The notes beneath the pieces are model-generated. The model was not told the origin of the DNA. It worked only from the letters and a program-made list of their open reading frames with translations, and did not search any database. 64,000 bases of DNA from Haloarcula mannanilytica. GTDB taxonomy: Archaea > Halobacteriota > Halobacteria > Halobacteriales > Haloarculaceae. The DNA is taken from positions 1,054,001 to 1,118,000 of the forward strand of contig NZ_BIXZ01000001.1 in assembly GCF_005406125.1 (NCBI RefSeq), in the 5' to 3' direction. This document shows positions 1 to 8,326 of this stretch, piece by piece. The position numbers were made by a program, and so were the translations under genes. The number at the start of each line of letters is the position of its first letter. The stretch's first letter is position 1.

Positions 1-177
1 GAGGATCCGGACTGCGTCGTAAACGCGGGTTCTCGGGACCTCCGTCACCTCGCTCAGTCCCTTCGCTGTACCGCTGGACATCCGGGAGAGTCCCACAAAG
101 CATTTCGCCTCGTACTCTTTCAACCCCAGCTCCTGAAGTAAACTTACTGCTTCTTCGTGTGTTGCATCAGATGTCAT
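1..177 (-). CDS. TrmB-family transcriptional regulator, N-terminal part (cut by window edge)
   Basis: The reading frame opens with ATG at base 177 and runs without a stop to base 1, giving the first 59 residues of a longer protein. The translation contains LGLKEYEAKCFVGL followed by GTAKGLSEVTEVPRTRVYDA, the usual start of the TrmB winged helix-turn-helix, with a recognition helix built on R-V-Y-D. The family regulates sugar and central metabolism genes in archaea, often with an effector domain after the HTH, which lies outside the window. The 23323-24129 gene is a complete relative. The upstream AT-rich stretch probably holds its promoter. The domain call is firm; the regulated genes cannot be told. 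Confidence 0.8.
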   Translation of the reverse strand, partial: MTSDATHEEAVSLLQELGLKEYEAKCFVGLSRMSSGTAKGLSEVTEVPRTRVYDAVRIL

Positions 178-804
178 GTGTCCCAACCTTCACCTCGGTA
201 GAAGCCGAGTACATCTAGTGGGATGACGCCCACAGGTAAAAGACGTTGTTACTGTCACACTGCCGCCGTTCGTCGCAGATAGCATATTTTAATATCTGGG
301 TCGCGGCGTTCAGACGCTAAGCCGGTTTAAACGGTTGTTATCGCCGACCTGAGGATTAGTTAAGGAACTGTTGTATTTTGTTTTACTCAGTTAATCACAC
401 AACTGTTATACATGGGTGTTGACTATAGATAGTTGGCACGCAGCACTCTATGTGTCCCAACCACATCGGCTGCGTGCCGTTTTCACGAAACTATCCCTGT
501 TGGCCGTAAGCAGTGATTTCTCGGCAAAGAGAGTCAGTGACGACGGCCGGAACTGTCCCGGCAGCCAAGTCGCTGTCCACATTGCAGTCACAACATCGCC
601 GCTCACGATCAGTCATGCCACCACCAATTTACGGTTTCACCGCATAGAAATCATATCAGGTTACGACTATAAAATTAGAACATTATGATTTTAGGAGAGT
701 TACGTCTGGGTGTTTACTCGAATATTAGCAGTTATTTCTATATCAATAATACGACTGAAAACTTGACAGTACAATTAATATGTTGGATGTGCACAGTTCA
801 CATA
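178..804. other. Long intergenic region, AT-rich, no convincing gene
   Basis: This 627-base gap separates the divergent TrmB-like and HalOD1 genes and is clearly richer in A and T than its surroundings. It holds an ATATT-TT-AATAT palindrome (284-295) that could be a TATA or operator site for the TrmB-like gene, and a strong composite hairpin at 435-478 described separately. A 90-codon open frame crosses the hairpin, but its composition is unlike haloarchaeal coding sequence. AT-rich promoter-like DNA lies immediately before the HalOD1 start. Confidence 0.6.
435..478. other. Composite hairpin, possible small RNA or terminator
   Basis: GGCACGCAGC (435-444) pairs perfectly with GCTGCGTGCC (469-478), a 10-bp stem. 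Inside it ATGTG (450-454) pairs with CACAT (462-466) across a 7-base loop, leaving an asymmetric internal loop (5 and 2 bases). GTTTTC follows the right arm, so a terminator on the + strand is possible, but no + gene lies upstream. A small structured RNA is the other option. Confidence 0.45.
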
Positions 805-1113
805 ATGAGCGGGTCTGACAACCGGTCCGAACGGGCACCCGACAGCAGTGATATTCTCCACGCCGAGTTTGACTGGACTGTTATCTCACCGTCGTTGGCG
901 ATCGTTCAGACGGTCGCAATTGCGGCCGACCGGAAAGCGATAGAACTCCCGCCACTCATCGAAACGGTCGATCCGGATGCGCTCGACGAGCTTTTCCAGT
1001 ACCCGACCGAACCGGACAGCAACATCTCGCTCTCGTTTCGGCTGGGTGACTACGAAGTCACCGTGACCGAGCACGGCGACGTGTACGTCCATAACGGACG
1101 CCTCGGTTCGTGA
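805..1113 (+). CDS. HalOD1 output-domain protein
   Basis: A 102-residue acidic protein that is almost entirely one HalOD1 (halobacterial output domain 1) module. It shows the typical order of an N-terminal strand, a helix rich in Val/Ala, the segment IELPPLIETVDPDALDELF (about residues 45-65) and a final two-strand hairpin around DYEVTVTEHGDVYV. HalOD1 domains are found alone or at the ends of haloarchaeal signalling proteins, and their ligand is unknown. An ATG 40 codons upstream in the same frame would add a low-complexity, cysteine-containing tail unlike the family, so the start at 805 is preferred. The gene stands alone. Its function beyond a likely signalling output role cannot be stated. 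Confidence 0.75.
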   Translation: MSGSDNRSERAPDSSDILHAEFDWTVISPSLAIVQTVAIAADRKAIELPPLIETVDPDALDELFQYPTEPDSNISLSFRLGDYEVTVTEHGDVYVHNGRLGS

Positions 1114-1158
1114 CCACCGCAGGACAGCTGTAGCGACGTCGACGGCACGTCGGATTAG

Positions 1159-2919
1159 TTAGCCCGCCCGGTCCGGTGTGGCCTCGCTTCCGTGGAGTTT
1201 CTCGCCCCGGAACAGACGACGGGCGATGTCGAACGTCTGGTTCCGCTCCCGTCGCGTCGGGAAGTGAGCGGCAAGATAGCGGGCTGCCGCGACCAGCGAA
1301 AGCCGTCGCTCCGCCGTGGTTGCGGCGAACTCGGCCTGTCGGACGGCAGCCTCCAGATGCTGCAGTTCGTGAAAGCCCGCGTCCTCGCGCAACAGCCCCT
1401 TTGCGAGCGTCCGCTGGAGGGCTTTGACAGTCCCGCCCGCGTCGAAGTGTTCCCTGACGAGCGCCCCGGCGTCGCCGACGCGGCCCTGTTCATCGAAGGT
1501 TCCCAGGAGGTCCTCGCGGATAGCCGCCGGGTCGCGGTCGGACTCCCCGGGGTCGGGCAGCGGCGCGGGCGGAGAGTTCAAAAATCGGCCGAGATACACC
1601 GACATTGCGCCGTCGAAACACGGCCGGTAGGCCTCGACTGCGTCGGTCCGAGCCGCGAGCGCGTGGGCGGCGTTGGCGTAGCTGAACGTGTGGTGGACGG
1701 TGTTCCAGTCCGAGAACTCGTTGCTCGTCCCGAACTGGGCCACCCGGCGGGTCGCCGCGAGTGCGACGGCTCGCGTCAGTTGCTCGGCGGTCGCGCCAGA
1801 CCGGATGGCGTCTTGGAGCGCGTCGACGATGGCTTCGGGGTCGGCCTGCAGGAGCGTCTCGACAAAGTCGTCGGGGCGGTCCCAGGTCCGGCCCTCGCCG
1901 GCGGCGACGAGGTCAGGAAGCGCCCCGTGGGCGTCGAAACACAACTGTGCCACGTCGACGGGTTGTCGCCACTGGGACCGCTCCTCGCTCCGTACGGCGT
2001 CGGTAAACTGGTCGACGGTCGACGCCAGCACGTCGTCGGCGCGGTCCCAGCCGACGTGGTCCAGCGTCTCGACGGCCTTGTTCACGAAGTCCAGCGTGTG
2101 GCTGGCGTTCAGATACAGGTGGTCCGTCGCCGCCGCGAGCAGTATCTCGACTACGTCGGCGGGCGGGAGCACGCTCGCGGCCGTGCGGAGACAGCGCTGT
2201 GCGCCGTCGCTGTCCCGGACCTCACAGGTCTCGCAGAACCACGACTTCAGGCGGGACTTCGAGAGGGCGTCGTTCCCGAGTTCGTACTGTGGGAACCGCG
2301 GCGGCTCGCCCGCGCAGTCGTCGGCCACCGCGGTGACGCCGACGTACATCGCCCGGAGCTTCTCGTCGTGGGCCACGTCGTCGTAGAGGTTCGCCATCGC
2401 ACCAAGCGTCGTCAGGCCACGGCCCCAGCCCATCGACCGGTACGTGACACCGAAATCCAGTGCCGTCGAAAGCGGCGTCTCGAATCCCTCGCCGAGGTCG
2501 TCGAGGTGGATGACGGCCTTCGCCGCGACGAGGTCGAGGTTCTGCTGGAGAGAGTCCGCAAGTCGGTTGCGCCAGTGGGTGGCCGGCGGCACGTCCGGGT
2601 CCGGGTCGGGATCGACGAACACCGTGCCGTCTCGGACCGCAACAGGGAACGTCTGGACATCGTCGGCCCAGGGGTCCAGCGTGTCCCCACAGGCCAGTTC
2701 GAACCGCGCGTGATGCCAGTGGCAGGTGAGCAGGCCGTCGTCGACCGTCCCCTCGGAGAGCGGGAACCCCATGTGGGGACATCGGTTGTCGACTGCGTAC
2801 ACGCTGTCGTCGTGGGCGAAGAAGGCGATAGACCGTCCGCCGACCTGTTCGACGACCGGCGTCTCCTCACGGAGGCGGTCTAGCGGAGCCACTGCCTGAT
2901 AGCTGTCATCAGTAGCCAT
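1159..2919 (-). CDS. Rieske [2Fe-2S] protein with large uncharacterised C-terminal domain
   Basis: The 586-residue protein begins with a complete Rieske ferredoxin domain (about residues 5-105). The cluster ligands are C47-x-H49 in RCPHMG and C66-x2-H69 in TCHWHHARF, so a [2Fe-2S] cluster bound by two Cys and two His is expected. The domain matches soluble ferredoxin-type Rieske domains, with no membrane anchor or signal peptide. The remaining ~480 residues are helical, Ala/Asp-rich, with conserved-looking Trp and His positions (for example WNTVHHTFSYANA near residue 420), and belong to no catalytic family I can name. They do not look like a ring-hydroxylase catalytic domain because no H-x4-H/D iron site is evident. 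It is monocistronic, with a TATA-like CTTATG about 20 bases upstream. Electron transfer to or from the C-terminal domain is inference. Confidence 0.75.
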   Translation of the reverse strand: MATDDSYQAVAPLDRLREETPVVEQVGGRSIAFFAHDDSVYAVDNRCPHMGFPLSEGTVDDGLLTCHWHHARFELACGDTLDPWADDVQTFPVAVRDGTVFVDPDPDPDVPPATHWRNRLADSLQQNLDLVAAKAVIHLDDLGEGFETPLSTALDFGVTYRSMGWGRGLTTLGAMANLYDDVAHDEKLRAMYVGVTAVADDCAGEPPRFPQYELGNDALSKSRLKSWFCETCEVRDSDGAQRCLRTAASVLPPADVVEILLAAATDHLYLNASHTLDFVNKAVETLDHVGWDRADDVLASTVDQFTDAVRSEERSQWRQPVDVAQLCFDAHGALPDLVAAGEGRTWDRPDDFVETLLQADPEAIVDALQDAIRSGATAEQLTRAVALAATRRVAQFGTSNEFSDWNTVHHTFSYANAAHALAARTDAVEAYRPCFDGAMSVYLGRFLNSPPAPLPDPGESDRDPAAIREDLLGTFDEQGRVGDAGALVREHFDAGGTVKALQRTLAKGLLREDAGFHELQHLEAAVRQAEFAATTAERRLSLVAAARYLAAHFPTRRERNQTFDIARRLFRGEKLHGSEATPDRAG

Positions 2920-2995
2920 GTGTCAACAAATGACATAAGCGGCCGTAAAGATTCGCAGAAACGAGCTACCGTAAACTGCAGGAGGTGTGCGCCCG

Positions 2996-3511
2996 TCAAC
3001 CAGTCCCGTTACCGAGCGTCACTGTACCAAGCGTCGTCGTCCGCTCGTCCGGTGCGCCGAGCGGGCGGCCGGTCCAGCGGACCGTGACGGTGTCACCGGC
3101 GTCGAGGTGAAAGCCGACTGAAGCGTCGCCATCGTGGTAGTTCCCGTCGCCGTCCGAGTCCACGCGCGGGTCGTCAACGACGAACGTCTCGCCCGACTCG
3201 ATAGGGAGCTGATCCGCGTCCGCCCACGTTAGCGTCGTCGACCGGTTCCGGTCGGCATCGGTGACGGCGATCTCCACCGCGTGGGTGCTGGTGTCCGTGA
3301 GTCGGTCACCGCCGGCGTGGGTGAGCGTGACCGCCCCCGCCTCGGCGTCGAACTCGCCGTCGATGGTGACCGACGGCGACGCCGTCCGGAGGTCCGCGCC
3401 GGGACCGACCACGAGCGCGACCAGTCCGGCGACGGCCAGCGCCGCGAGTCCCCAGACGGCGACCCGCTCGACCGTGACGAGACCGCGACTGCGCGACGAC
3501 TCAGGACTCAT
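2996..3511 (-). CDS. Pilin-like/secreted protein with type IV pilin N-terminal-type domain
   Basis: The 171-residue product has one hydrophobic helix (residues 16-36) near the N-terminus followed by a beta-rich Asp/Thr-rich exterior. The stretch VTIDGEFDAEAGAVTLTHAG is typical of the archaeal type IV pilin N-terminal domain, but the usual prepilin peptidase site before the helix is not obvious. It may therefore be an anchored surface protein related to pilins, not a processed pilin. The ATG at 3511 is chosen because an upstream in-frame start adds a basic tail unlike the rest. A short acidic calcium-like patch (DSDGDGNYHDGD, about residues 121-132) could bind divalent ions. Its partner genes are not nearby. 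Confidence 0.55.
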   Translation of the reverse strand: MSPESSRSRGLVTVERVAVWGLAALAVAGLVALVVGPGADLRTASPSVTIDGEFDAEAGAVTLTHAGGDRLTDTSTHAVEIAVTDADRNRSTTLTWADADQLPIESGETFVVDDPRVDSDGDGNYHDGDASVGFHLDAGDTVTVRWTGRPLGAPDERTTTLGTVTLGNGTG

Positions 3512-3685
3512 TGCCCGAAGCCTCCCCCGGCATGGAAATAAGCGCCCCGATCCAGTCCGGACTCGAATATCCAGCGCGTGTCCAGATATGAACCTGGCCG
3601 GAGCGGGCGTCGCGGCCATCGCGACAGTTCCGACCTCTCGAATCGCCACCCTTCTATTTGTCGGCTGCGTGAGAATCCGCGTCCG

Positions 3686-3985
3686 ATGCCCTCCCTAGTC
3701 AGCGAAGTCGTGTTCAGCGAGCCGTCCGGCCGACCACAAACACTCGTCCAGTTCTCCAGCGCACTCTTTTTCCTCGGCCTCTACGCGTACGCATGGAGCG
3801 TTGGTAACGCTACGTCGAGCCTGTGGTTACTCGGGATGGTGGTCGGAACGGCCCTGTCTGGTACGGCCGAAGCGCTCCCGAAGCAGCACCGGTGGGTAGC
3901 CGGTGTGCTCCGTCTCGCGGCAATTCTCGTCATCGTCACTGTGCTGGCTGCCACCGTCTTCGTCCCGGAACTCGTCGTCGTGTAG
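3686..3985 (+). CDS. Small integral membrane protein, unknown function
   Basis: A 99-residue protein with three predicted membrane helices (about residues 20-37, 42-58 and 72-95) joined by short loops. The ATG at 3686 lies about 25 bases after a TATTTG-type AT-rich stretch, which fits a leaderless haloarchaeal start, and an earlier in-frame ATG would add a hydrophilic Arg-rich tail. No motif that would suggest transport or catalysis can be seen. It stands between divergent and unrelated genes, so context does not help. I do not recognise the family. Confidence 0.6.
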   Translation: MPSLVSEVVFSEPSGRPQTLVQFSSALFFLGLYAYAWSVGNATSSLWLLGMVVGTALSGTAEALPKQHRWVAGVLRLAAILVIVTVLAATVFVPELVVV

Positions 3986-4098
3986 CCAGATGGCTGTCTG
4001 TCCGTTCGGTTCAGCATCGAACTGTTTGCGCATGCTGTGCCGCTAGTCGCCAACCCGTTCTTTTGAAGTAGCTCAATCGTCTATGCCTCGTACAACGA

Positions 4099-5253
4099 AT
4101 GAGTCAGGATTTCTATGAGATACTGGGTGTCTCTCGGGACGCCTCCGAAGACGAGATCAAGGAGGCTTATCGAGAGAAAGCCCGGGAATACCACCCGGAC
4201 GTGAGCGACGACCCCGACGCCGAGGAGAAGTTCAAGCAGGCCAAGAAGGCCAAGGAGGTTCTCACCGACGAGGAGAAGCGCCAGATGTACGACCAGATGG
4301 GCCACGAGCGCTTCGAGCAGGCCGAGAAGCGCGGCGGCGCTGGCGGTGGCGGCGGCCGCGGCGGCATGGGCGGGGACCCCTTCGGCGGCGGCGCTGGCGG
4401 CTTCGATATGCAGGACATCTTCGACCAGTTCTTCGGCGGCGGTGGCCGTGGCGGACGTGGCGGCAACCGACGGCGGCAAGGCCAGGACCTCCAGACGCGG
4501 CTGGAGATCGACCTCGAAGAGGCCTACGAGGGCGCGACGAAGCAGCTGAACGTGACCCGACCGGAGGCCTGCGACGACTGTGACGGGGCCGGGCATCCGC
4601 CGGGGGCCGACTCGGAAACCTGTCCCGAATGTAACGGGCAGGGCCAGACGACGCAGGTCCAGCAGACGCCGATGGGGCGCGTCCAACAGACGACGACCTG
4701 CCGGCGCTGTGATGGCGAGGGGACGCTGTACGACGAGACGTGTTCGACCTGCCGGGGCAACGGCGTCGTCCAGAACGACGCGATCCTCGAAGTCGAAATC
4801 CCGGCCGGAATCGCCGACGGGCAGACACTCCGGATGGAACGCGAGGGCGCACCCGGCGAACACGGCGGTCCGAACGGCGACCTCCTGATTCAGGTGAGCG
4901 TCCAGGACCACCCGGACTTCGAGCGCGACGGCGACGACCTGCAACACCAGCAGGCCATCTCGTTCCCCCAAGCCGTCTTCGGCGACACCATTACCGTCCC
5001 GACGCTAGACGGCGAGGTTGAAGTCGACGTGCCCAGCGGGACCCAGAGCGGCGAGGTGTTCCGTTTAGAGGGGAAGGGGATGCCCCGTCTTCGCCGTCGT
5101 GGTCGGGGCGACCTCTACGTACAGGTGCAGGTCGTCACGCCCGACAGCCTCAACGCCGAGCAGAAGGAGGCCCTCGAACAGTTCGCAGAGGCCGGCGGCG
5201 AGGAGGTCGATGTCGAGGAAGGCTTCTTCGAGAAACTGAAGAACTCGCTGTAA
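4099..5253 (+). CDS. dnaJ: Chaperone protein DnaJ
   Basis: Type I DnaJ of 384 residues, the co-chaperone that delivers clients to DnaK and stimulates its ATPase in the cytoplasm. Domains in order: J domain (1-72) with the essential HPD at 32-34; a long Gly/Phe-rich linker (79-125) that is unusually glycine-rich; a zinc-finger domain starting at C158 with all four CxxCxGxG repeats (CDDCDGAG, CPECNGQG, CRRCDGEG, CSTCRGNG); and the client-binding C-terminal domain (about 220-355). No dnaK or grpE lies in the window, so this dnaJ sits apart from them or they are on the unseen flanks. Its stop codon abuts the stop of the convergent MazG-like gene. Confidence 0.95.
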   Translation: MSQDFYEILGVSRDASEDEIKEAYREKAREYHPDVSDDPDAEEKFKQAKKAKEVLTDEEKRQMYDQMGHERFEQAEKRGGAGGGGGRGGMGGDPFGGGAGGFDMQDIFDQFFGGGGRGGRGGNRRRQGQDLQTRLEIDLEEAYEGATKQLNVTRPEACDDCDGAGHPPGADSETCPECNGQGQTTQVQQTPMGRVQQTTTCRRCDGEGTLYDETCSTCRGNGVVQNDAILEVEIPAGIADGQTLRMEREGAPGEHGGPNGDLLIQVSVQDHPDFERDGDDLQHQQAISFPQAVFGDTITVPTLDGEVEVDVPSGTQSGEVFRLEGKGMPRLRRRGRGDLYVQVQVVTPDSLNAEQKEALEQFAEAGGEEVDVEEGFFEKLKNSL

Positions 5254-5559
5254 TCAGTCGCCGCTTGCCGGCGTCCCGTTTGTGCCTGACCGCCCCTCGT
5301 ACTTCGCAAGCGCCGCCGCGAGCGCGGCGTCGGCGTCGACATCGAGTTGTTCACACAGTGCGAGCAGCGCGAACAGGGCATCACCGAGGTCGTCCTCTTG
5401 TACCGACAGCGCCGTCGAATCAGTGCCGTAGCCGGTCGTCTCGTTGACTTCATCCGCGATGGTTCCGAGTTCGGTCACCACGTCGAGCAACCGATAGGCT
5501 GGCGGCGTATCGATGTCGTTGTGCCTGAGCACGTCGGCGACCTGTTGTTGGCGTATCAT
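5254..5559 (-). CDS. MazG-like nucleotide pyrophosphohydrolase
   Basis: A 101-residue single-domain protein of the all-alpha NTP-PPase (MazG) type, which hydrolyses NTPs to NMP and pyrophosphate, often to remove unwanted nucleotides. The helical pattern LLDVVTELGTIADEV is followed by QEDDLGDALFALLALCEQLDV, giving the acidic ExxE-like and ExxD metal-binding helices, and by KYEGR near the end, as in MazG proteins. The first acidic motif is looser than the canonical EExxE, so substrate and activity are uncertain. It is convergent with dnaJ with no spacer between the stop codons. Confidence 0.7.
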   Translation of the reverse strand: MIRQQQVADVLRHNDIDTPPAYRLLDVVTELGTIADEVNETTGYGTDSTALSVQEDDLGDALFALLALCEQLDVDADAALAAALAKYEGRSGTNGTPASGD

Positions 5560-5637
5560 TTATAAAGCGTCGGGACGGCCACCTACATCGGCTTTGTGGC
5601 CGCGCTGTTTTTGATCGGTGGGTCCGAACCACGACGC

Positions 5638-6387
5638 ATGCAGGTACTCGGTGACCTCGTCGCACAGGCCCGCGACCGCGACGGCGTTCTCTTCCGTTCG
5701 CCGGAGCGGTCCACGCCGTACAGTTACTCCGATTTCGCCACGAACGCCTGGAAGGGCGGGAATCTGCTGCGCCACTACGGCGTCCGGCACGGAACCCGGG
5801 TCGCCGTCGTCGTGGGTCCGAAAGAGCCGGCTGATGGGGATGAACCGGGTTATCTCCGGGACGCACCGGACGCGCTACTCGCTTTTCTCGCGGCCGCCCT
5901 CGATGGTGCGGTCGTGGACATGGACCCGCCGAACGCAGTCGACGCGACGGCACTTGTCGCGCCAGCGGCGTGGCTCGACCGCTACACGCGAGGGCCGGGG
6001 ACGAAAGGATTGGCCTATGGCGGACCGGTCGAGGACGCGACAGTCGCACAGTTCGAGCGGGAACTATGGAGCGAGAACCCGCTCCAGCCGCCGGGCGAGA
6101 TCGCGCCCGACGACGACGTGCTGGCGGCCAACAGAACGTACACGCACGGCGAAGTCATGGCCGAAAGCGGCCGTGTCGTCGCCGACTACGACATCGACGC
6201 GGAGACGACCCTCGCGCTCCGGGCACCGATGACGACGGCGGGCGCGGTCGTCGCCGGCCTGCTTGCGCCGATGCGAGCCGGCGCGACAGTGGTGTTTGGC
6301 GGCGACGAGGTCGCGGACATCGCCGTCGCTGACGGGGATGCACCGGAAGAAACAGTGATTCGACCGGCCGACGCGACGCCGTCATAG
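5638..6387 (+). CDS. Acyl-CoA synthetase-like (ANL superfamily) N-terminal fragment-type protein
   Basis: The 249-residue product resembles the N-terminal subdomain of AMP-forming acyl-CoA/acetyl-CoA synthetases: SYSDFATNAWKGGNLLRHYG, then GTRVAVVVGP, then ALLAFLAAALDGAVVDMDPP. It lacks the glycine/Ser-Thr-rich AMP-binding loop and the C-terminal catalytic lysine domain, so it cannot catalyse adenylation by the known mechanism. The frame is clean with haloarchaeal codon use throughout, so it looks like a maintained small protein and not recent decay. The ATG at 5638 is favoured because the upstream extension is not protein-like. Function unknown; a binding or regulatory role for acyl or nucleotide ligands is speculation. 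Confidence 0.6.
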   Translation: MQVLGDLVAQARDRDGVLFRSPERSTPYSYSDFATNAWKGGNLLRHYGVRHGTRVAVVVGPKEPADGDEPGYLRDAPDALLAFLAAALDGAVVDMDPPNAVDATALVAPAAWLDRYTRGPGTKGLAYGGPVEDATVAQFERELWSENPLQPPGEIAPDDDVLAANRTYTHGEVMAESGRVVADYDIDAETTLALRAPMTTAGAVVAGLLAPMRAGATVVFGGDEVADIAVADGDAPEETVIRPADATPS

Positions 6388-6484
6388 CGTCCTGTCAAGA
6401 GCGTATCTATTGTTGATTTCGCACTACACCGTGCGGTCGGTTTGCTTCCTCAAAGAATTTATTTCTCCAGATACAACTGAAAGT

Positions 6485-6670
6485 ATGGATTTCGACTTCG
6501 TACCGGCAGTGGCCCCACTCGTCGTGATTGTCGCCATCGCGACGGTCGCGCTCACGTCTGTGATGACAGCCTCGACGGTCTTCATGATGGTGCTACCCTC
6601 AATGATCGTATTTTCGGTCGTTGCGTTCTTCCTCGGGATGAAACACGGCGAGTTCCGCGCAAGTCCGTAG
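6485..6670 (+). CDS. Small two-helix membrane protein
   Basis: A 61-residue protein with two membrane helices (about 10-27 and 32-52) and a short polar end KHGEFRASP. It resembles small haloarchaeal proteins I remember as a domain-of-unknown-function family (possibly DUF7333), which keep the TSTVxMMVLPSM core and the KHGE end. AT-rich promoter DNA lies just upstream (TTATTTCTC). The earlier in-frame ATG at 6410 would start inside the promoter-like region, so it is rejected. Function is unknown. Confidence 0.6.
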   Translation: MDFDFVPAVAPLVVIVAIATVALTSVMTASTVFMMVLPSMIVFSVVAFFLGMKHGEFRASP

Positions 6671-6753
6671 CAGTTCATCTCAATCCACGAAGTCCACAAA
6701 ATCAAGTCATCACTACCCCCGACTTCCTTCGGTTCTGAACGTTGGCCTTGCGG

Positions 6754-7503
6754 TCACTCTGTCGGGCGGACGAGGTCCGCAAGCGTCACGAGCAGGCCGA
6801 GCACCCACCCCAGCGGGATGGAGATGCCGAGCCAGATGATGACGTAGGCGATGCCTTCCCGGTCGAAGTTCTGGATGAAGAACTCCGCGGCACCGACCGA
6901 CGCCAGCACCTCGTAGAGAAACCATCGAGACAACGAATCGCTCGCGGGGATAACGACCGAGGCGACCGTCGTCGAGTACAGCGCCGCGACAACTGGCGGG
7001 AGGAAGACCGCCGTCATGGCGAACGGATACGCCAGCGCGACTGTCGTCCCGCGACCGCCGACGCGTCGGAACGTGACGGCGAGCGCGGCCGACAGCGTCG
7101 CGACGCCGCCGGCGACAGCGACAGCGGTGAACCCGCCCGAAACGAGGTCGATGCTGCCCGGTTCGAACCGCGCGAGCGCCGCCAACCCACCCCAGACAAG
7201 GACAGAGAGGAAAACGACGCCGACAACGCCCAACCGGGTCGCCGTCCCGTCGATCCGACGGGTCTGGTACCGCAGGACGACGCCACACAGCACCAGCGGA
7301 TAGACCACGGCGATGACTGGGACCCCGAGTGCAGACCAGAGGCGATAGAGGGCCATCCCGAACGAGGAGTCCGGCGTCCACGTCCCGAGGACGGTGTTGT
7401 CAGCGTTTCGCTGGCGTGGATACACGAGCTCCATCCACGTTTCATGTAACCTATTGAGGTCGATACGGATACCGCCGACGACCCCGTGGCTTCCGGTAGA
7501 CAT
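6754..7503 (-). CDS. Polytopic membrane protein, unknown function
   Basis: 249 residues with about five or six hydrophobic helices (near 55-77, 90-112, 122-144, 152-175, 185-205 and 220-243) after a hydrophilic N-terminus of about 50 residues. The N-terminal part (DLNRLHETWMELVYPRQR) carries many aromatic and charged residues and probably lies in the cytoplasm. There is no ABC, MFS or enzyme motif. It is monocistronic between a small membrane protein and the divergent halocyanin gene. Family not recognised. Confidence 0.6.
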   Translation of the reverse strand: MSTGSHGVVGGIRIDLNRLHETWMELVYPRQRNADNTVLGTWTPDSSFGMALYRLWSALGVPVIAVVYPLVLCGVVLRYQTRRIDGTATRLGVVGVVFLSVLVWGGLAALARFEPGSIDLVSGGFTAVAVAGGVATLSAALAVTFRRVGGRGTTVALAYPFAMTAVFLPPVVAALYSTTVASVVIPASDSLSRWFLYEVLASVGAAEFFIQNFDREGIAYVIIWLGISIPLGWVLGLLVTLADLVRPTE

Positions 7504-7628
7504 ACCGGTGGTTTCGGTCTACCGGCGTTAAATGTTTCACGGCACCTGCGCCATGCGTGATAACGCTGCGAGAGGAGCACCGACTCGAAACCGACATATT
7601 CAGGACGGGGAGTCCCAAACGGTCAGGT

Positions 7629-8297
7629 ATGACAGACGGTAGAGCGGACGTGTCCCGTCGGGGCTTCTTACGGACAGCGGCCGGAGCCACGGCTGCGTCG
7701 GCCGCTGCAGGCACCGCGACCGCACAGGAGGAGACTGGCACAAGCGGTGGTGGCGGAGGCGGCGGGCCGCCGGATTTCGGCGGCTTCCTCGACGGGGTCG
7801 GAAACTTCGACGGGTCGGTCACCGATGCGACCGGGCAGGACACGGCGACGGTCGAGGTCGGCGTCGAAGCAAACGGCGGGGCCTACGGTTTCGGCCCAGC
7901 AGCGATCCACGTCGACAACGGCGCGACCGTCCAGTTCGAATGGACGGGCAACGGCGGCGGCCACAACGTCGTCTCTGACGGCGACGGGCCGCTGGATTCC
8001 GGTAGCGCTGTCTCAAGCGCCGGCGTCAACTACGAGCACACCTTCGAGGAAGACGGCATCTACCCCTACGTCTGTGTCCCCCACGAGGGACTCGGAATGA
8101 AAGGGGCCGTCGTCGTCGGCACCGATTACCCGACACAGTCCTCCGGTGGCGGCGGTGGCGGCGGGAGCTCCGGCCCGCCGGAAGTGCCAAACAGCGCGAA
8201 AACGCTCGGCGTCGCAACCTCGTTCGTGATGGTCGCGACGCTTGGACTCGCGTACTTCTTCATCCGCTACGGCGGCGACTACGAGACACCCGAATAG
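7629..8297 (+). CDS. Halocyanin (membrane-anchored blue copper protein)
   Basis: 222 residues. A Tat signal with R10-R11 (SRRGFLRTAAG) is followed by a Gly-rich linker, a plastocyanin-like domain (about 70-165) and, unusually for the classic halocyanin layout, a C-terminal membrane helix (191-212) after a second poly-Gly linker. The type I copper ligands are all present: H112 in GGHNVV, then C149, H152 and M157 in VCVPHEGLGM. Such proteins carry electrons outside the membrane between respiratory complexes. The ATG at 7629 gives a proper Tat signal, while the earlier frame start does not. It is divergent from the preceding membrane protein, and no oxidase genes are adjacent. Confidence 0.9.
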   Translation: MTDGRADVSRRGFLRTAAGATAASAAAGTATAQEETGTSGGGGGGGPPDFGGFLDGVGNFDGSVTDATGQDTATVEVGVEANGGAYGFGPAAIHVDNGATVQFEWTGNGGGHNVVSDGDGPLDSGSAVSSAGVNYEHTFEEDGIYPYVCVPHEGLGMKGAVVVGTDYPTQSSGGGGGGGSSGPPEVPNSAKTLGVATSFVMVATLGLAYFFIRYGGDYETPE

Positions 8298-8326
8298 CGG
8301 TGTCCCGTTCTTCGGGCCGCGCTTTG

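Noticed and set aside
416-688. 90-codon open frame in the AT-rich gap
   Set aside because: It runs across the perfect hairpin and has no haloarchaeal coding character.
1192-2883. Very long open frame antisense to the Rieske gene
   Set aside because: GC-rich coding strands give long antisense frames; the minus-strand protein has clear cluster motifs and this one has none.
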